Shown: positions 55,832-64,000 of the stretch, piece by piece
Layout: every line of letters begins with the position of its first letter
Position numbering within the stretch: the first letter of the stretch is position 1
Assembly: GCA_030533405.1 (NCBI GenBank)
Contig: JAUNJF010000012.1
Location: 20,692 to 84,691, forward strand
From: Eubacteriales bacterium
Lineage (GTDB): Bacteria > Bacillota > Clostridia > Lachnospirales > Lachnospiraceae
Reading direction: 5' to 3'
DNA: 64,000 nucleotides
The notes under the pieces: model-generated
What the model was told of the DNA's origin: nothing
Database searches by the model: none
Seen by the model: the letters and a program-made list of their open reading frames with translations, nothing else
Position numbers and translations under genes: made by a program

Positions 55832-55858
55832 TAAGATGATAGCCCATCTTACTGTTTT
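55832..55858 (+). terminator. short hairpin behind rpmJ
   Basis: TAAGATG (55832-55838) pairs with CATCTTA (55845-55851), seven bp perfect, followed by CTGTTTTTA. It may cause partial termination before the rpsM leader. Confidence 0.45.
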
Positions 55859-56152
55859 TACTTATTAACCAAAGTAGCACTGTATTCCCAGTGTGAAGTT
55901 CCTTCTATATGATCATTATAAGTATGGAAGATGAATTAGAAAGCGGCTGTGGTGTAGGTTGTCATTAGCCTACGCAACATAACAATATAACTGCTAAGCT
56001 CGTCGGGCATGATATGCTTAAGTGTTGCGGTTAAGAGCTTAGTATGTGAAAGGAACGCGTATACATTTCACCCGTTTGCAGCATACATACGGATACGTTA
56101 GTAGTTTCAAATTAAATTAGATTAAGATTAATTTATGGAGGTAACAGTCACA
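55859..56152 (+). ncRNA. structured leader before rpsM (alpha operon)
   Basis: A gap of about 290 bases without a gene. Helices visible are CACTG with CAGTG (55878-55893), GTAGG with CCTAC (near 55956-55976), CTAAGCTC with GAGCTTAG enclosing a long loop (about 55994-56043), and GTGAAA with TTTCAC. Its position before rpsM-rpsK-rpsD suggests an autoregulatory S4 leader, as known for alpha operons. Identity with a known family could not be tested. Confidence 0.55.
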
Positions 56153-56521
56153 ATGGCTCGTATTTCAGGTGTAGATTTACCAAGAGAAAAGCGTGTTGAG
56201 ATCGGTCTTACTTATATTTATGGTATTGGCCTTCCATCTTCAAAACGTATTTTAGCAGAAGCGAACATTAATCCTGACACTCGTGTTCGCGATTTAACAG
56301 ATGAAGAAGTTAAGAAGCTTAGTGAGATTATCAATGAAACTCAGATGGTAGAAGGTGATTTACGTAGAGAAATCGCTATGAACATTAAGCGTTTACAGGA
56401 GATTGGATGCTATCGTGGTATCCGTCATAGAAAAGGATTGCCAGTTCGTGGTCAGAAGACTAAGACAAATGCTAGAACTCGTAAGGGTCCAAAGAGAACT
56501 GTAGCAAACAAGAAGAAATAA
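56153..56521 (+). CDS. rpsM: 30S ribosomal protein S13
   Basis: A 122-residue S13 of the 30S head. [20 protein letters not shown] and [20 protein letters not shown] are typical. ATG 56153 is chosen because family members begin MARI and GGAGG lies upstream; ATG 56135 falls inside that site. Confidence 0.97.
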   Translation: MARISGVDLPREKRVEIGLTYIYGIGLPSSKRILAEANINPDTRVRDLTDEEVKKLSEIINETQMVEGDLRREIAMNIKRLQEIGCYRGIRHRKGLPVRGQKTKTNARTRKGPKRTVANKKK

Positions 56522-56564
56522 TTAGATTAGGATTCATTTATATTTAATCAGGAGGTTAAGTTTA

Positions 56565-56957
56565 ATGGCTAAAGTTACAAAGAAAGTGACTAAGAAGCGT
56601 GTTAAGAAGAACGTTGAACACGGACAGGCACATATTCAGTCATCTTTTAATAATACAATTGTTACATTAACCGATAATGAAGGTAATGCACTTTCATGGG
56701 CAAGTGCTGGTGAGTTAGGATTTAAGGGCTCTAAGAAGTCTACTCCTTATGCAGCACAGATGGCAGCTGAGACTGCTACAAAGGCAGCTCTTATTCATGG
56801 TTTGAAGAAGGTAGACGTTATGGTTAAGGGACCAGGTTCTGGACGTGAGGCAGCAATTCGTGCTCTTCAGGCAGCGGGTCTTGAAGTTTTAAGTATTCGT
56901 GACGTAACACCAGTTCCACACAATGGATGTCGTCCACCAAAACGTAGAAGAGTATAA
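56565..56957 (+). CDS. rpsK: 30S ribosomal protein S11
   Basis: A 130-residue S11 of the platform. [20 protein letters not shown] and [19 protein letters not shown] are typical. CAGGAGG precedes ATG 56565. It begins 43 bases behind rpsM. Confidence 0.98.
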   Translation: MAKVTKKVTKKRVKKNVEHGQAHIQSSFNNTIVTLTDNEGNALSWASAGELGFKGSKKSTPYAAQMAAETATKAALIHGLKKVDVMVKGPGSGREAAIRALQAAGLEVLSIRDVTPVPHNGCRPPKRRRV

Positions 56958-56973
56958 TAGGAGGTACAGATTA

Positions 56974-57567
56974 ATGGCAGTAGATAGAACCCCAGTTCTT
57001 AAGAGATGCAGATCTTTGGGCATGGAGCCAATGTATCTCGGAATTGATAAGAAGTCAAATAGACAGTTAGTTAGAGCAAATAGAAAGATGAGCGAGTACG
57101 GCTTACAGCTTCGTGAGAAGCAGAAAGCTAAGTTCATTTACGGAGTATTAGAGAAACCTTTCCGTAACCTTTATGCAACTGCAGAGAGAATGAAAGGATT
57201 AACAGGTCCAAACTTAATGATTCTTTTAGAGTGCAGATTGGATAATGTTATTTTCCGTTTAGGTTTTGCTAGAACTCGTAGAGAAGCAAGACAGATTGTT
57301 GACCACAAGCATGTTTTAGTAAACGGCAAGAGCGTTAACATTCCTTCATACAGAATTAAAGCTGGTGATAAGATTGAGATTCGTGAGAAGAGCAAATCTT
57401 TACAGAGATATAAAGATATCTTAGAAGTAACTGGTGGAAGATTGGTTCCAGCTTGGTTAGAGTCTGATCAGGAGAACCTTACAGGTACTGTAAAAGAGTT
57501 ACCATTAAGAGAGCAGATTGATGTTCCTGTTAATGAGACTCTTATCGTCGAGTTATATTCTAAGTAA
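56974..57567 (+). CDS. rpsD: 30S ribosomal protein S4
   Basis: A 197-residue S4, primary 16S binder. [20 protein letters not shown] and the S4 RNA-binding domain ([40 protein letters not shown]) are present. It lacks the N-terminal Cys4 zinc knuckle. In many bacteria S4 represses the alpha operon through its leader. ATG 56974 follows TAGGAGG. Confidence 0.97.
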   Translation: MAVDRTPVLKRCRSLGMEPMYLGIDKKSNRQLVRANRKMSEYGLQLREKQKAKFIYGVLEKPFRNLYATAERMKGLTGPNLMILLECRLDNVIFRLGFARTRREARQIVDHKHVLVNGKSVNIPSYRIKAGDKIEIREKSKSLQRYKDILEVTGGRLVPAWLESDQENLTGTVKELPLREQIDVPVNETLIVELYSK

Positions 57568-57583
57568 GCATCGACACCTAACT

Positions 57584-57618
57584 AGAACTATATATCTTGC
57601 ATATATAGTTCTGGTTTT
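57584..57618 (+). terminator. hairpin between rpsD and rpoA
   Basis: AGAACTATATAT (57584-57595) pairs perfectly with 57601-57612 around CTTGC, then GGTTTTATT follows. Its form is that of a weak terminator inside the alpha operon, possibly tuning the ratio of rpoA to ribosomal proteins. Confidence 0.55.
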
Positions 57619-57648
57619 ATTAAGAAAAAGCAGAAGGAGGTTCCTAGC

Positions 57649-58605
57649 GTGTTTGAATTCGAAAAACCAAGAATTGAGATCGCGGAGATTTCAGAAGACA
57701 ACAGATACGGTAAATTTATTGTAGAACCTTTAGAGAGAGGCTACGGCACAACACTTGGTAACTCATTAAGAAGAATTATGCTTTCTTCATTACCTGGTTC
57801 AGCAGTTAGCTATATCAAAATCAAAGGTGTATTGCATGAGTTTAGCTCTATTCCAGGTGTAAAAGAAGATGTGACTGAGATTATCATGAACATCAAAGAG
57901 TTATCTATTAAGAATAACAGTGCATCTAATGAACCAAAGCAGGCATATATTGAGTATGTGGGCGAGGGTGTTGTAACAGCAGCTGATATTCATGTTGATG
58001 CTGATATAGAGATTTTAAATCCAGACTTAGTGATTGCTACTTTGAGTGGTCCAGAGGCTAGATTTGATATGGAACTTACAATCACAAAAGGTAGAGGATA
58101 TGTAGGTTCTGATAAGAATAAGAAGGAAGACACATCACTTGATGTGATTGCAGTGGATTCCATCTATACTCCAGTAGAGCGTGTTAATCTTACAGTTGAG
58201 AATACACGTGTAGGTCAGATTACTGACTATGATAAACTTACATTAGATGTATATACAAATGGTACATTGGCCCCAGATGAGGCTGTAAGTTTAGCAGCAA
58301 AGGTATTAAGCGAGCACCTTAACTTATTTATTGATCTTTCTGAAACTGCAAAATCTGCAGAGGTTATTGTGGAGAAGGAAGACAATGAGAAAGAAAAAGT
58401 ATTAGAGATGAACATTGATGAGTTAGAGTTATCTGTTCGTTCATTCAACTGCTTGAAGCGTGCAGGAATTAATACTGTTGAAGAATTAACAAATAAGACT
58501 CCAGAAGATATGATGAAGGTTCGTAACCTTGGACGTAAGTCATTAGAGGAAGTACTTAATAAGTTAAAAGAGTTGAATTTATCCCTTAACACAGGGGATG
58601 ATTGA
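57649..58605 (+). CDS. rpoA: RNA polymerase alpha subunit
   Basis: A 318-residue alpha subunit. The N-terminal dimerisation domain ([40 protein letters not shown]) is followed by a linker and the C-terminal domain ([38 protein letters not shown]) that contacts UP elements and activators. The start is GTG 57649 behind AGAAGGAGG. Confidence 0.98.
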   Translation: MFEFEKPRIEIAEISEDNRYGKFIVEPLERGYGTTLGNSLRRIMLSSLPGSAVSYIKIKGVLHEFSSIPGVKEDVTEIIMNIKELSIKNNSASNEPKQAYIEYVGEGVVTAADIHVDADIEILNPDLVIATLSGPEARFDMELTITKGRGYVGSDKNKKEDTSLDVIAVDSIYTPVERVNLTVENTRVGQITDYDKLTLDVYTNGTLAPDEAVSLAAKVLSEHLNLFIDLSETAKSAEVIVEKEDNEKEKVLEMNIDELELSVRSFNCLKRAGINTVEELTNKTPEDMMKVRNLGRKSLEEVLNKLKELNLSLNTGDD

Positions 58606-58675
58606 TAAATAACACTTAAGCTGAAGAATAGTAGGCAAAGTGAAACCCACGTATTAGTGAAGGAGGATATACATC

Positions 58676-59200
58676 ATGGCAATGTATAGAAAGCTTGGAA
58701 AGAAACAGGCAGCAAGAAAGGCGTTACTTCGTAATCAGGTAACACAGTTATTATATAACGGAAAGATTAAGACAACAGAAGCAAGAGCAAAAGAGATTCG
58801 CAAGATTGCTGAAAGCTTAATCACAATGGCAGTTAAGGAAAAGGATAACTTCGACGAGGTTACTGTAACTGCTAAGGTTGCACAGAAGGATCAGAATGGT
58901 AAGAGAGTAAAGAAAGACGGCGCTACTGTATATGATGAAGTTCAGAAGACAGTAAAGAAAGATCAGCCATCTAGATTACATGCTAGAAGACAGATGTTAA
59001 AGGTTCTTTACCCAGTAGTTGAAGTTCCAACTGAAGCAGCTGGTAAGAAGAGAGGTACTAAGAAAGTTGATTTAACTGAGAAGTTATTTGACGAGTACGG
59101 ACCAAAGTATGCAGGCCGTAACGGTGGTTATACAAGAATCGTTAAGATTGGACCACGTAAAGGTGATGCTGCAATGGAAGTTATCATTGAGTTAATCTAA
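58676..59200 (+). CDS. rplQ: 50S ribosomal protein L17
   Basis: A 174-residue L17. AMYRKLGKKQAARKALLRNQ and TTEARAKEIRKIAESLITMA are typical. It is longer than the usual 115-130 residues. Insertions lie around residues 60-100 (VAQKDQNGKRVKKDGATVYD) and 118-132 (TEAAGKKRGTKKVD). Such extended forms appear in related Clostridia to my knowledge. AAGGAGG precedes ATG 58676. Confidence 0.96.
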   Translation: MAMYRKLGKKQAARKALLRNQVTQLLYNGKIKTTEARAKEIRKIAESLITMAVKEKDNFDEVTVTAKVAQKDQNGKRVKKDGATVYDEVQKTVKKDQPSRLHARRQMLKVLYPVVEVPTEAAGKKRGTKKVDLTEKLFDEYGPKYAGRNGGYTRIVKIGPRKGDAAMEVIIELI

Positions 59201-59231
59201 TTTATTATAGATATTTAATAGTGAAAACAAG

Positions 59232-59280
59232 AAACTGTTGCTTTACAAATTTCGGTTTGTAGAGCAGCAGTTTTTTGTTT
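59232..59280 (+). terminator. terminator of the alpha operon
   Basis: AAACTGTTGCTTTACAAA (59232-59249) pairs with 59256-59273 with one mismatch and one wobble around TTTCGG, followed by TTTGTTTTTT. The further 200 bases to ecfA hold no gene. Confidence 0.88.
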
Positions 59281-59396
59281 TTTAGTTTGAGAAGAATCTC
59301 GCTTAGAAAGGACATAGATTATGCTGTCAAATTCGCCTTGGTGTATTCGAATATGATGGATATAAAAAAGTTATATACCAATTATAATGTTTATAG

Positions 59397-59427
59397 TTGA
59401 GAAACATATAGGTTTATGGCATACTAT
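59397..59427 (+). promoter_or_regulatory. possible promoter for the ecf-truA genes
   Basis: TTGAGA (59397-59402) is followed by CATACT/TACTAT at 17-19 bases (59420-59427), about 55 bases before ecfA. The -10 match is only moderate. Confidence 0.4.
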
Positions 59428-59482
59428 ATATGGCTAAAATTGTAATAAAATAAGTTTAAAAGCAATGCAGAAAGATAAATGA

Positions 59483-61276
59483 ATGGGTAATAGAATGAAA
59501 TTATTGAATATAAAAAATCTTTCATTTGAATATTTTAGACGAGATGACGATGGAAAGGTTGCAGAAGTGATTGAAGCATTACATGATGTCAATCTGGATG
59601 TGAAACAGGGGCAATTTATCGCGATATTAGGAAGAAATGGTTCTGGAAAATCTACACTTGCTAAGCATATGAATGCATTACTGACACCGAGTGAAGGTGA
59701 AGTAATTGTAGATGGGATGGACACGTCAGACGAAGAGGTACGACTACAGATTCGAAAGACTGCTGGAATGGTATTTCAGAATCCTGATAATCAAATTGTG
59801 TCGAATTTGGTAGAAGAAGATATCGCGTTTGGCCCTGAAAATCTTGGTGTTCCAACTGCAGAGATATGGAATCGCGTGGAACAGGTATTAGAATGGACTG
59901 GTATGGAAAAGTATAGATACAAATCGCCCAATCATTTATCTGGAGGTCAAAAACAGAGAGTTGCAATTGCTGGTGTATTGGCAATGGAACCCAAATGCAT
60001 TATATTTGATGAGGCAACTGCCATGCTTGATCCTATGGGAAGAAGAAAGATGTTGACGATTGCAAAGACACTGCAGGAAGAGCAAAACATTACTATTATT
60101 TTGATTACGCATCATATGGAGGAGGTATTGTTTGCTGATTCGGTTTATGTGATGAAAGACGGAAAAATAGTTACATTTGGTTCGCCGAGGGAAGTGTTTG
60201 AAAAGCAAGCAGTAATTACAGAGTGTGGATTGTGTTTGCCGGTATTTTATGAATATATGTCGTTTATGAAATTGCATGGTATGTTGACACAGAGTGAGTG
60301 TGAACAAATAGAGAATAGAGAAGAATTATATAATCTTGTAATTAATAAATATCGGTTAAAAGAACATGGAACTGTATGGAATGCTCCAACGAGTAATCAG
60401 AATGAAAATAAATCTGTAGAGCAGGAAATACAGGGATTGCTCCTTCATCAAGTGGGATATATTTATAACAAAGGTTATGCAGATGAACATTATGCATTGA
60501 AAAATGTGAATATTTCGATTGGACAGGGTGAATTTGTGGCAATTGTAGGACATACTGGTTCCGGTAAATCAACACTTATGCAGCATTTAAATGGATTATT
60601 GTTGCCAACAGAAGGGCAGGTATTTTTCAATGGCCAAGATATTTCAGATAAAGATTTTTCGTTAAAAATGTTGCGACAAAAGGTTGGGATGGTATTTCAA
60701 TATCCAGAACATCAACTTTTTGAGGAAACGGTAGAGAAGGATGTATGCTTTGGCCCGGAGAATATGAATATACCAAAGGTAGAAGCGCAAAAAAGGGCAT
60801 ATGAAGCCATTGCAGCGGTTGGATTGCCAGATACCATTTATGATTATTCTCCATTACAGCTATCAGGTGGTCAAAAAAGAAGGGTAGCAATTGCTGGCGT
60901 CCTGGCGATGAAGCCCGAATTCTTAGTATTAGATGAGCCGACAGCAGGATTGGATCCGAAATCAGGACAGGAATTGCTTACGATGTTGAAAGCTTTGCAG
61001 CAGGAGCAGGGAATCACAGTTGTACTGGTTTCTCATGATATGGAACAGGTTGCAGAATATGCAGATCGTGTCATTGTTATGGACCAAGGTGAAATCATAC
61101 TAGATGGCAAACCGAATCGTGTATTTGAACAAAAAGATGAATTGGAACGTATTGGATTAGAGGTTCCGTTTGGAATTGATTTATTGCATGGTTTGATAAA
61201 TGTGGAAAATGAACTCGATGGTAGTGTTTATCGCAAGAATGATGTTTTTTCGGAATTGTTAAAGATTAAAGGATAA
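59483..61276 (+). CDS. ecfA: fused ECF transporter ATPase (EcfA1-EcfA2)
   Basis: A 597-residue protein with two complete ABC ATPase domains. Domain one (1-285) has Walker A GRNGSGKST, LSGGQKQRVAIAG and FDEATAMLDP. Domain two (about 310-597) has GHTGSGKST, LSGGQKRRVAIAG and LDEPTAGLDP. In most Firmicutes these are two genes at this same place behind rplQ. The linker (about 285-315, NAPTSNQNENKSVEQE) is polar. It powers vitamin uptake by the ECF module with EcfT, 10 bases downstream. The start may be ATG 59483 or 59495; neither has a strong ribosome site. Confidence 0.93.
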   Translation: MGNRMKLLNIKNLSFEYFRRDDDGKVAEVIEALHDVNLDVKQGQFIAILGRNGSGKSTLAKHMNALLTPSEGEVIVDGMDTSDEEVRLQIRKTAGMVFQNPDNQIVSNLVEEDIAFGPENLGVPTAEIWNRVEQVLEWTGMEKYRYKSPNHLSGGQKQRVAIAGVLAMEPKCIIFDEATAMLDPMGRRKMLTIAKTLQEEQNITIILITHHMEEVLFADSVYVMKDGKIVTFGSPREVFEKQAVITECGLCLPVFYEYMSFMKLHGMLTQSECEQIENREELYNLVINKYRLKEHGTVWNAPTSNQNENKSVEQEIQGLLLHQVGYIYNKGYADEHYALKNVNISIGQGEFVAIVGHTGSGKSTLMQHLNGLLLPTEGQVFFNGQDISDKDFSLKMLRQKVGMVFQYPEHQLFEETVEKDVCFGPENMNIPKVEAQKRAYEAIAAVGLPDTIYDYSPLQLSGGQKRRVAIAGVLAMKPEFLVLDEPTAGLDPKSGQELLTMLKALQQEQGITVVLVSHDMEQVAEYADRVIVMDQGEIILDGKPNRVFEQKDELERIGLEVPFGIDLLHGLINVENELDGSVYRKNDVFSELLKIKG

Positions 61277-61286
61277 GTGAAATAGT

Positions 61287-62090
61287 ATGATACGTGATAT
61301 AACAATTGGACAATATTATAATACAAAATCTCCAATTCATGCGTTAGATCCCAGAGTGAAAATTTGGATTGCTTTTGTTTATGTGATGAGTTTGTTTTTT
61401 GATCGTAATCCACTGTTATATGGAATTGGTTTTATTGCATTGATGATATATATACTGATTTCTCATATACCATTTCGATTTATATTAAAGGGATTGAAAG
61501 CTTTGTGGATGATTATTACATTTACAGCAGTCATCAATTTGTTTACAGTAAAAGGATTTGATATTGTATTTCAATGGCGGTTTATAAAAATTACAGCTAC
61601 AGGTATTCAATCCGCGATTTATTTAGGATTGCGATTGGTGTTTATGATTATTGGGTCAAGTATGATGACTTATACAACAACACCAACAGCGCTTACGGAT
61701 GGTTTGGAAAAAATGTTGGGGTGGATGAATCGATTACGGGTACCAGTGCATGAACTTGCAATGATTATGGCAATTGCTCTTCGATTTATTCCAGTCTTGA
61801 CGGAAGAACTGGATAAGATAATGAAAGCGCAGATGGCAAGAGGTGTAGATTTTAAAGAAGGAAACTTGATAGTGCGCTTAAAAAAGATGTTACCAATTGT
61901 GGTTCCGCTATTTGTGTCTGCCATTCGACGAAGTAATGATTTGGCTCTTGCGATGGATGCAAGGTGTTATCATGGCGGAGAGGGAAGAACGAAAATGAAA
62001 CCGCTTCGATATAGAAAACAAGATTTAATTGCGTATGGTATGTTAATTGTATATGTTGCAGGTATGATAGCAGTAGCAATTGTGTTCTAG
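61287..62090 (+). CDS. ecfT: ECF transporter transmembrane subunit EcfT
   Basis: A 267-residue membrane protein with four to six helices. It carries the two Ala-Arg-Gly-type coupling motifs that bind the ATPases, here AQMARGVDF and AMDARCYHG. SPIHALDPRVKIWIAFVYVM is the typical N-terminus. It would join the fused EcfA and exchangeable substrate-binding S components encoded elsewhere, for example for riboflavin or folate. It lies between ecfA and truA in the conserved Firmicutes order. Confidence 0.93.
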   Translation: MIRDITIGQYYNTKSPIHALDPRVKIWIAFVYVMSLFFDRNPLLYGIGFIALMIYILISHIPFRFILKGLKALWMIITFTAVINLFTVKGFDIVFQWRFIKITATGIQSAIYLGLRLVFMIIGSSMMTYTTTPTALTDGLEKMLGWMNRLRVPVHELAMIMAIALRFIPVLTEELDKIMKAQMARGVDFKEGNLIVRLKKMLPIVVPLFVSAIRRSNDLALAMDARCYHGGEGRTKMKPLRYRKQDLIAYGMLIVYVAGMIAVAIVF

Positions 62091-62114
62091 ATAGTGAAGG
62101 ATAGAGTGTGAAAG

Positions 62115-62852
62115 ATGAAACGAATTAAGTTAACAGTTGCCTACGACGGAACGAATTATTGTGGGTGGCAAATTCAGAAAAATGGAATTACAATCGAAGA
62201 GGTATTAAATAAGACATTGTCCAAATTTTTTAAAGAAGAAATTGTAGTTATTGGTGCGAGTCGGACTGATTCGGGTGTGCATGCTTTGGGAAATGTGGCG
62301 GTTTTTGATACGGAGGCAACAATGCCACCAGATAAAATGAGTTATGCGATTAATAATTTGTTGCCAGATGATATTCGAATTCAAAAGTCAGAAGAGGTTG
62401 TTGCAGACTTTCATCCCAGATATTGTGATACGCGTAAGACGTATGAATATAAGATATATAATGCACAATTTCCGGATCCGATGGCAAGATTGTATTCTCA
62501 CTTTGTATATTATCATTTAGATGAAGAAAAAATGCAGCAGGCAGCGAATTATCTCGTAGGTGAGCATGATTTTAGAAGTTTTTGTACGCCGAAAGAGGGC
62601 GTGGAAAATACAGTACGTACTATTTATTATTTGAACGTAGTGCGTGAGGGAAATATGGTAAAGGTACGAATCAATGGAAATGGATTTCTTTATAATATGG
62701 TTCGAATTATTGTAGGAAGTCTTTTAAAGGTGGGAATGGGAATGATTCCACCAGAAGAAGTGAAGAATATTTTAGAGGCAAAGGACCGAACAAGAGCTGG
62801 TCATAAGGCCGCAGCTTGTGGTTTGACGCTAATCGAAGTACAATATCTGTAA
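62115..62852 (+). CDS. truA: tRNA pseudouridine(38-40) synthase TruA
   Basis: A 245-residue enzyme that modifies positions 38-40 of the anticodon arm. The catalytic Asp52 is in GASRTDSGVHALGN. KLTVAYDGTNYCGWQIQKNG and GNGFLYNMVRIIVGSLLKVG are typical. ATG 62115 is 24 bases behind ecfT, so it is likely part of the same transcript. Confidence 0.96.
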   Translation: MKRIKLTVAYDGTNYCGWQIQKNGITIEEVLNKTLSKFFKEEIVVIGASRTDSGVHALGNVAVFDTEATMPPDKMSYAINNLLPDDIRIQKSEEVVADFHPRYCDTRKTYEYKIYNAQFPDPMARLYSHFVYYHLDEEKMQQAANYLVGEHDFRSFCTPKEGVENTVRTIYYLNVVREGNMVKVRINGNGFLYNMVRIIVGSLLKVGMGMIPPEEVKNILEAKDRTRAGHKAAACGLTLIEVQYL

Positions 62853-62899
62853 AAATATAAAATATAGGAGAAAAATAGGAAAAAATAAGTAAAATTTCG

Positions 62900-62928
62900 T
62901 TGACAGGATAGAGAGTTTATTGTAGAAT
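62900..62928 (+). promoter_or_regulatory. promoter of the rplM-rpsI operon
   Basis: TTGACA (62900-62905) and TAGAAT (62923-62928) are separated by 17 bases. Transcription would start near 62935. Confidence 0.8.
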
Positions 62929-62934
62929 ATTTTA

Positions 62935-63151
62935 CTGTGACAGTAGGGAAAGACTGTGTATATGCCAATTAGCCCCGGCAGGCACAGTTCGAATCACTTA
63001 AGGTTTGCGCAGACTTCCCATCGTAAGACGCATTGTATAAGTGGTGATAGAGAGTCGCGATGTAAGAGATTTAGCTGTTTCGGACATTTCAGCGCACGGG
63101 TCGATTACAGACAAGACTTATATTATTTGGATATTTTTAAGGAGGAAGACC
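62935..63151 (+). ncRNA. structured leader of rplM-rpsI
   Basis: About 217 untranslated bases precede rplM. Possible helices include ACTGTG (62954 on) with CACAGT (62983 on), and GCC with GGC within it around CCCCGGC. An L13-type autoregulatory leader is known before rplM in Firmicutes, and this may be a longer version. The family could not be tested. In-frame codons upstream of rplM are not considered coding. Confidence 0.5.
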
Positions 63152-63586
63152 ATGAAGACTTATATGGCAAGCCCATCAACAATTAACAGAGAGTGGTATG
63201 TAGTAGACGCTACAGGACATACATTAGGTCGTTTGGCATCAGAAGTTGCCAGCATCTTAAGAGGTAAGAACAAACCAACATTTACACCACATATTGATAC
63301 AGGTGATTATGTAGTAATCGTAAATGCTGATAAGATTAAAGTAACAGGTAAGAAGATGGATCAGAAGATCTATCGTAGCTACTCAGGATATGTAGGTGGT
63401 ATGAAAGAAGCTACATTGAAAGAGATGATGGCTAAGAAGCCAGAAGAAGTTATTCGTATCGCAGTTAAGGGTATGCTTCCAAAGGGACCTTTAGGACGCG
63501 AGATGATTACAAAGCTTCATGTATATGCTGGTCCAGAACATAATCAGCAGGCACAGCAGCCTAAGGAATTAGAGATTAAGTATTAA
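63152..63586 (+). CDS. rplM: 50S ribosomal protein L13
   Basis: A 144-residue L13. [38 protein letters not shown] and [20 protein letters not shown] are typical. ATG 63152 follows AAGGAGG. It is the first gene of the rplM-rpsI pair and is preceded by a long leader. Confidence 0.98.
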   Translation: MKTYMASPSTINREWYVVDATGHTLGRLASEVASILRGKNKPTFTPHIDTGDYVVIVNADKIKVTGKKMDQKIYRSYSGYVGGMKEATLKEMMAKKPEEVIRIAVKGMLPKGPLGREMITKLHVYAGPEHNQQAQQPKELEIKY

Positions 63587-63603
63587 TTAAGGAGGACAAA
63601 GCA

Positions 63604-63999
63604 GTGGCTAAAACAGAGAGATATTACGGAACTGGTAGAAGAAAAAGCAGTGTTGCTAGAGTATATTTAACACCTGGTACAGGTAAGATTGTTATCAACA
63701 AGAAAGATATGAACGATTACTTCGGTTTAGATACATTGAAGATTATCGTTAATCAGCCATTAGTTGCTACAAACAACGAAGGTAAATTTGATGTATTAGT
63801 TAACGTACGTGGTGGTGGATTCACAGGTCAGGCTGGTGCAATTCGTCATGGTATTTCAAGAGCTTTATTACAGGCAGACGCTGAGAATCGTCCTGCACTT
63901 AAGAAGGCTGGTTACTTAACACGTGATTCAAGAATGAAGGAGAGAAAGAAGCCAGGTTTAAAGGCAGCTCGTCGTGCTCCACAGTTCTCAAAGAGATAA
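63604..63999 (+). CDS. rpsI: 30S ribosomal protein S9
   Basis: A 131-residue S9 whose C-terminal Lys-Arg tail reaches the P-site tRNA ([17 protein letters not shown]). [20 protein letters not shown] and [20 protein letters not shown] are typical. The start is GTG 63604 behind AAGGAGG. The gene is complete and ends one base before the window edge. Confidence 0.98.
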   Translation: MAKTERYYGTGRRKSSVARVYLTPGTGKIVINKKDMNDYFGLDTLKIIVNQPLVATNNEGKFDVLVNVRGGGFTGQAGAIRHGISRALLQADAENRPALKKAGYLTRDSRMKERKKPGLKAARRAPQFSKR

Positions 64000-64000
64000 T

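Noticed and set aside
62956-63186. 76-codon frame and an N-terminal extension of rplM
   Set aside because: Both run through the untranslated leader; rplM starts at the ATG behind AAGGAGG.

Overview
The window looks like a chromosomal segment of a low-GC, Gram-positive Clostridia, most likely a Lachnospiraceae member. Support for this: strong AGGAGG-type ribosome binding sites, sigma-A promoters of the form TTGACA-17-TATAAT, a zinc-type S14, the Firmicutes ECF genes directly behind rplQ, cytoplasmic GH51 arabinofuranosidase, rubrerythrin (anaerobic lifestyle) and many secreted lysine-rich cell-surface proteins. No prophage, insertion sequence, tRNA, rRNA or CRISPR array is visible.

Region 1 (1-31.7 kb) is a mosaic of short transcription units. 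It starts with the end of an ABC-2 export permease pair and a NarL-type two-component system. Then come rubrerythrin, O-acetylhomoserine sulfhydrylase, a chemoreceptor, a DMT transporter, an AraC regulator divergent from a GH51 arabinofuranosidase, a HAD phosphatase, a PaaK-type ligase on the minus strand, a Gfo/Idh/MocA oxidoreductase, aroB, a zinc phospholipase C-like protein, a methyltransferase and an aspartate aminotransferase. After that follow a lipoprotein hydrolase, a YbaK deacylase, a two-gene chromate transporter, an SCP2 protein, a secreted Big_2-expansin, a copper operon (copA-csoR-copZ) behind a double CsoR operator, a minus-strand methyltransferase/cardiolipin synthase pair and a METTL25/Trm13-like methyltransferase.

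Region 2 (31.8-42.5 kb) is a cell-envelope block. An NlpC/P60 protein and a wall-binding transglutaminase-like protein precede a tightly packed eight-gene operon (34237-42540): MBOAT acyltransferase, DHHW/AlgX-like protein, DUF348-G5 lipoprotein, two tandem FnIII-SGNH hydrolases, a second transglutaminase-like protein, a third SGNH protein (GNS variant) and a leaderless papain/C39-like protein. It closes with a terminator just before the ribosomal cluster. I regard this as the best candidate for an undescribed system: acylation of an extracellular glycan coupled to wall-bound peptidase/transglutaminase-fold enzymes.

Region 3 (42.6-64 kb) is the S10-spc-alpha supercluster in canonical order (rpsJ to rplQ, with secY, adk, map, infA, rpmJ and rpoA), followed by ecfA, ecfT, truA, rplM and rpsI. 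Unusual points are a fused EcfA1-EcfA2 ATPase, long structured leaders before rpsJ, rpsM and rplM, a duplicated 38-40 bp repeat between rpsH and rplF, and an array of four small hairpins between secY and adk.

Non-coding structure deserves attention: a 215-bp imperfect foldback before ybaK, a dispersed repeat present as a long form (with serial hairpins, after aroB) and a short deleted form (12.7 kb), and several convergent-gene hairpin terminators.
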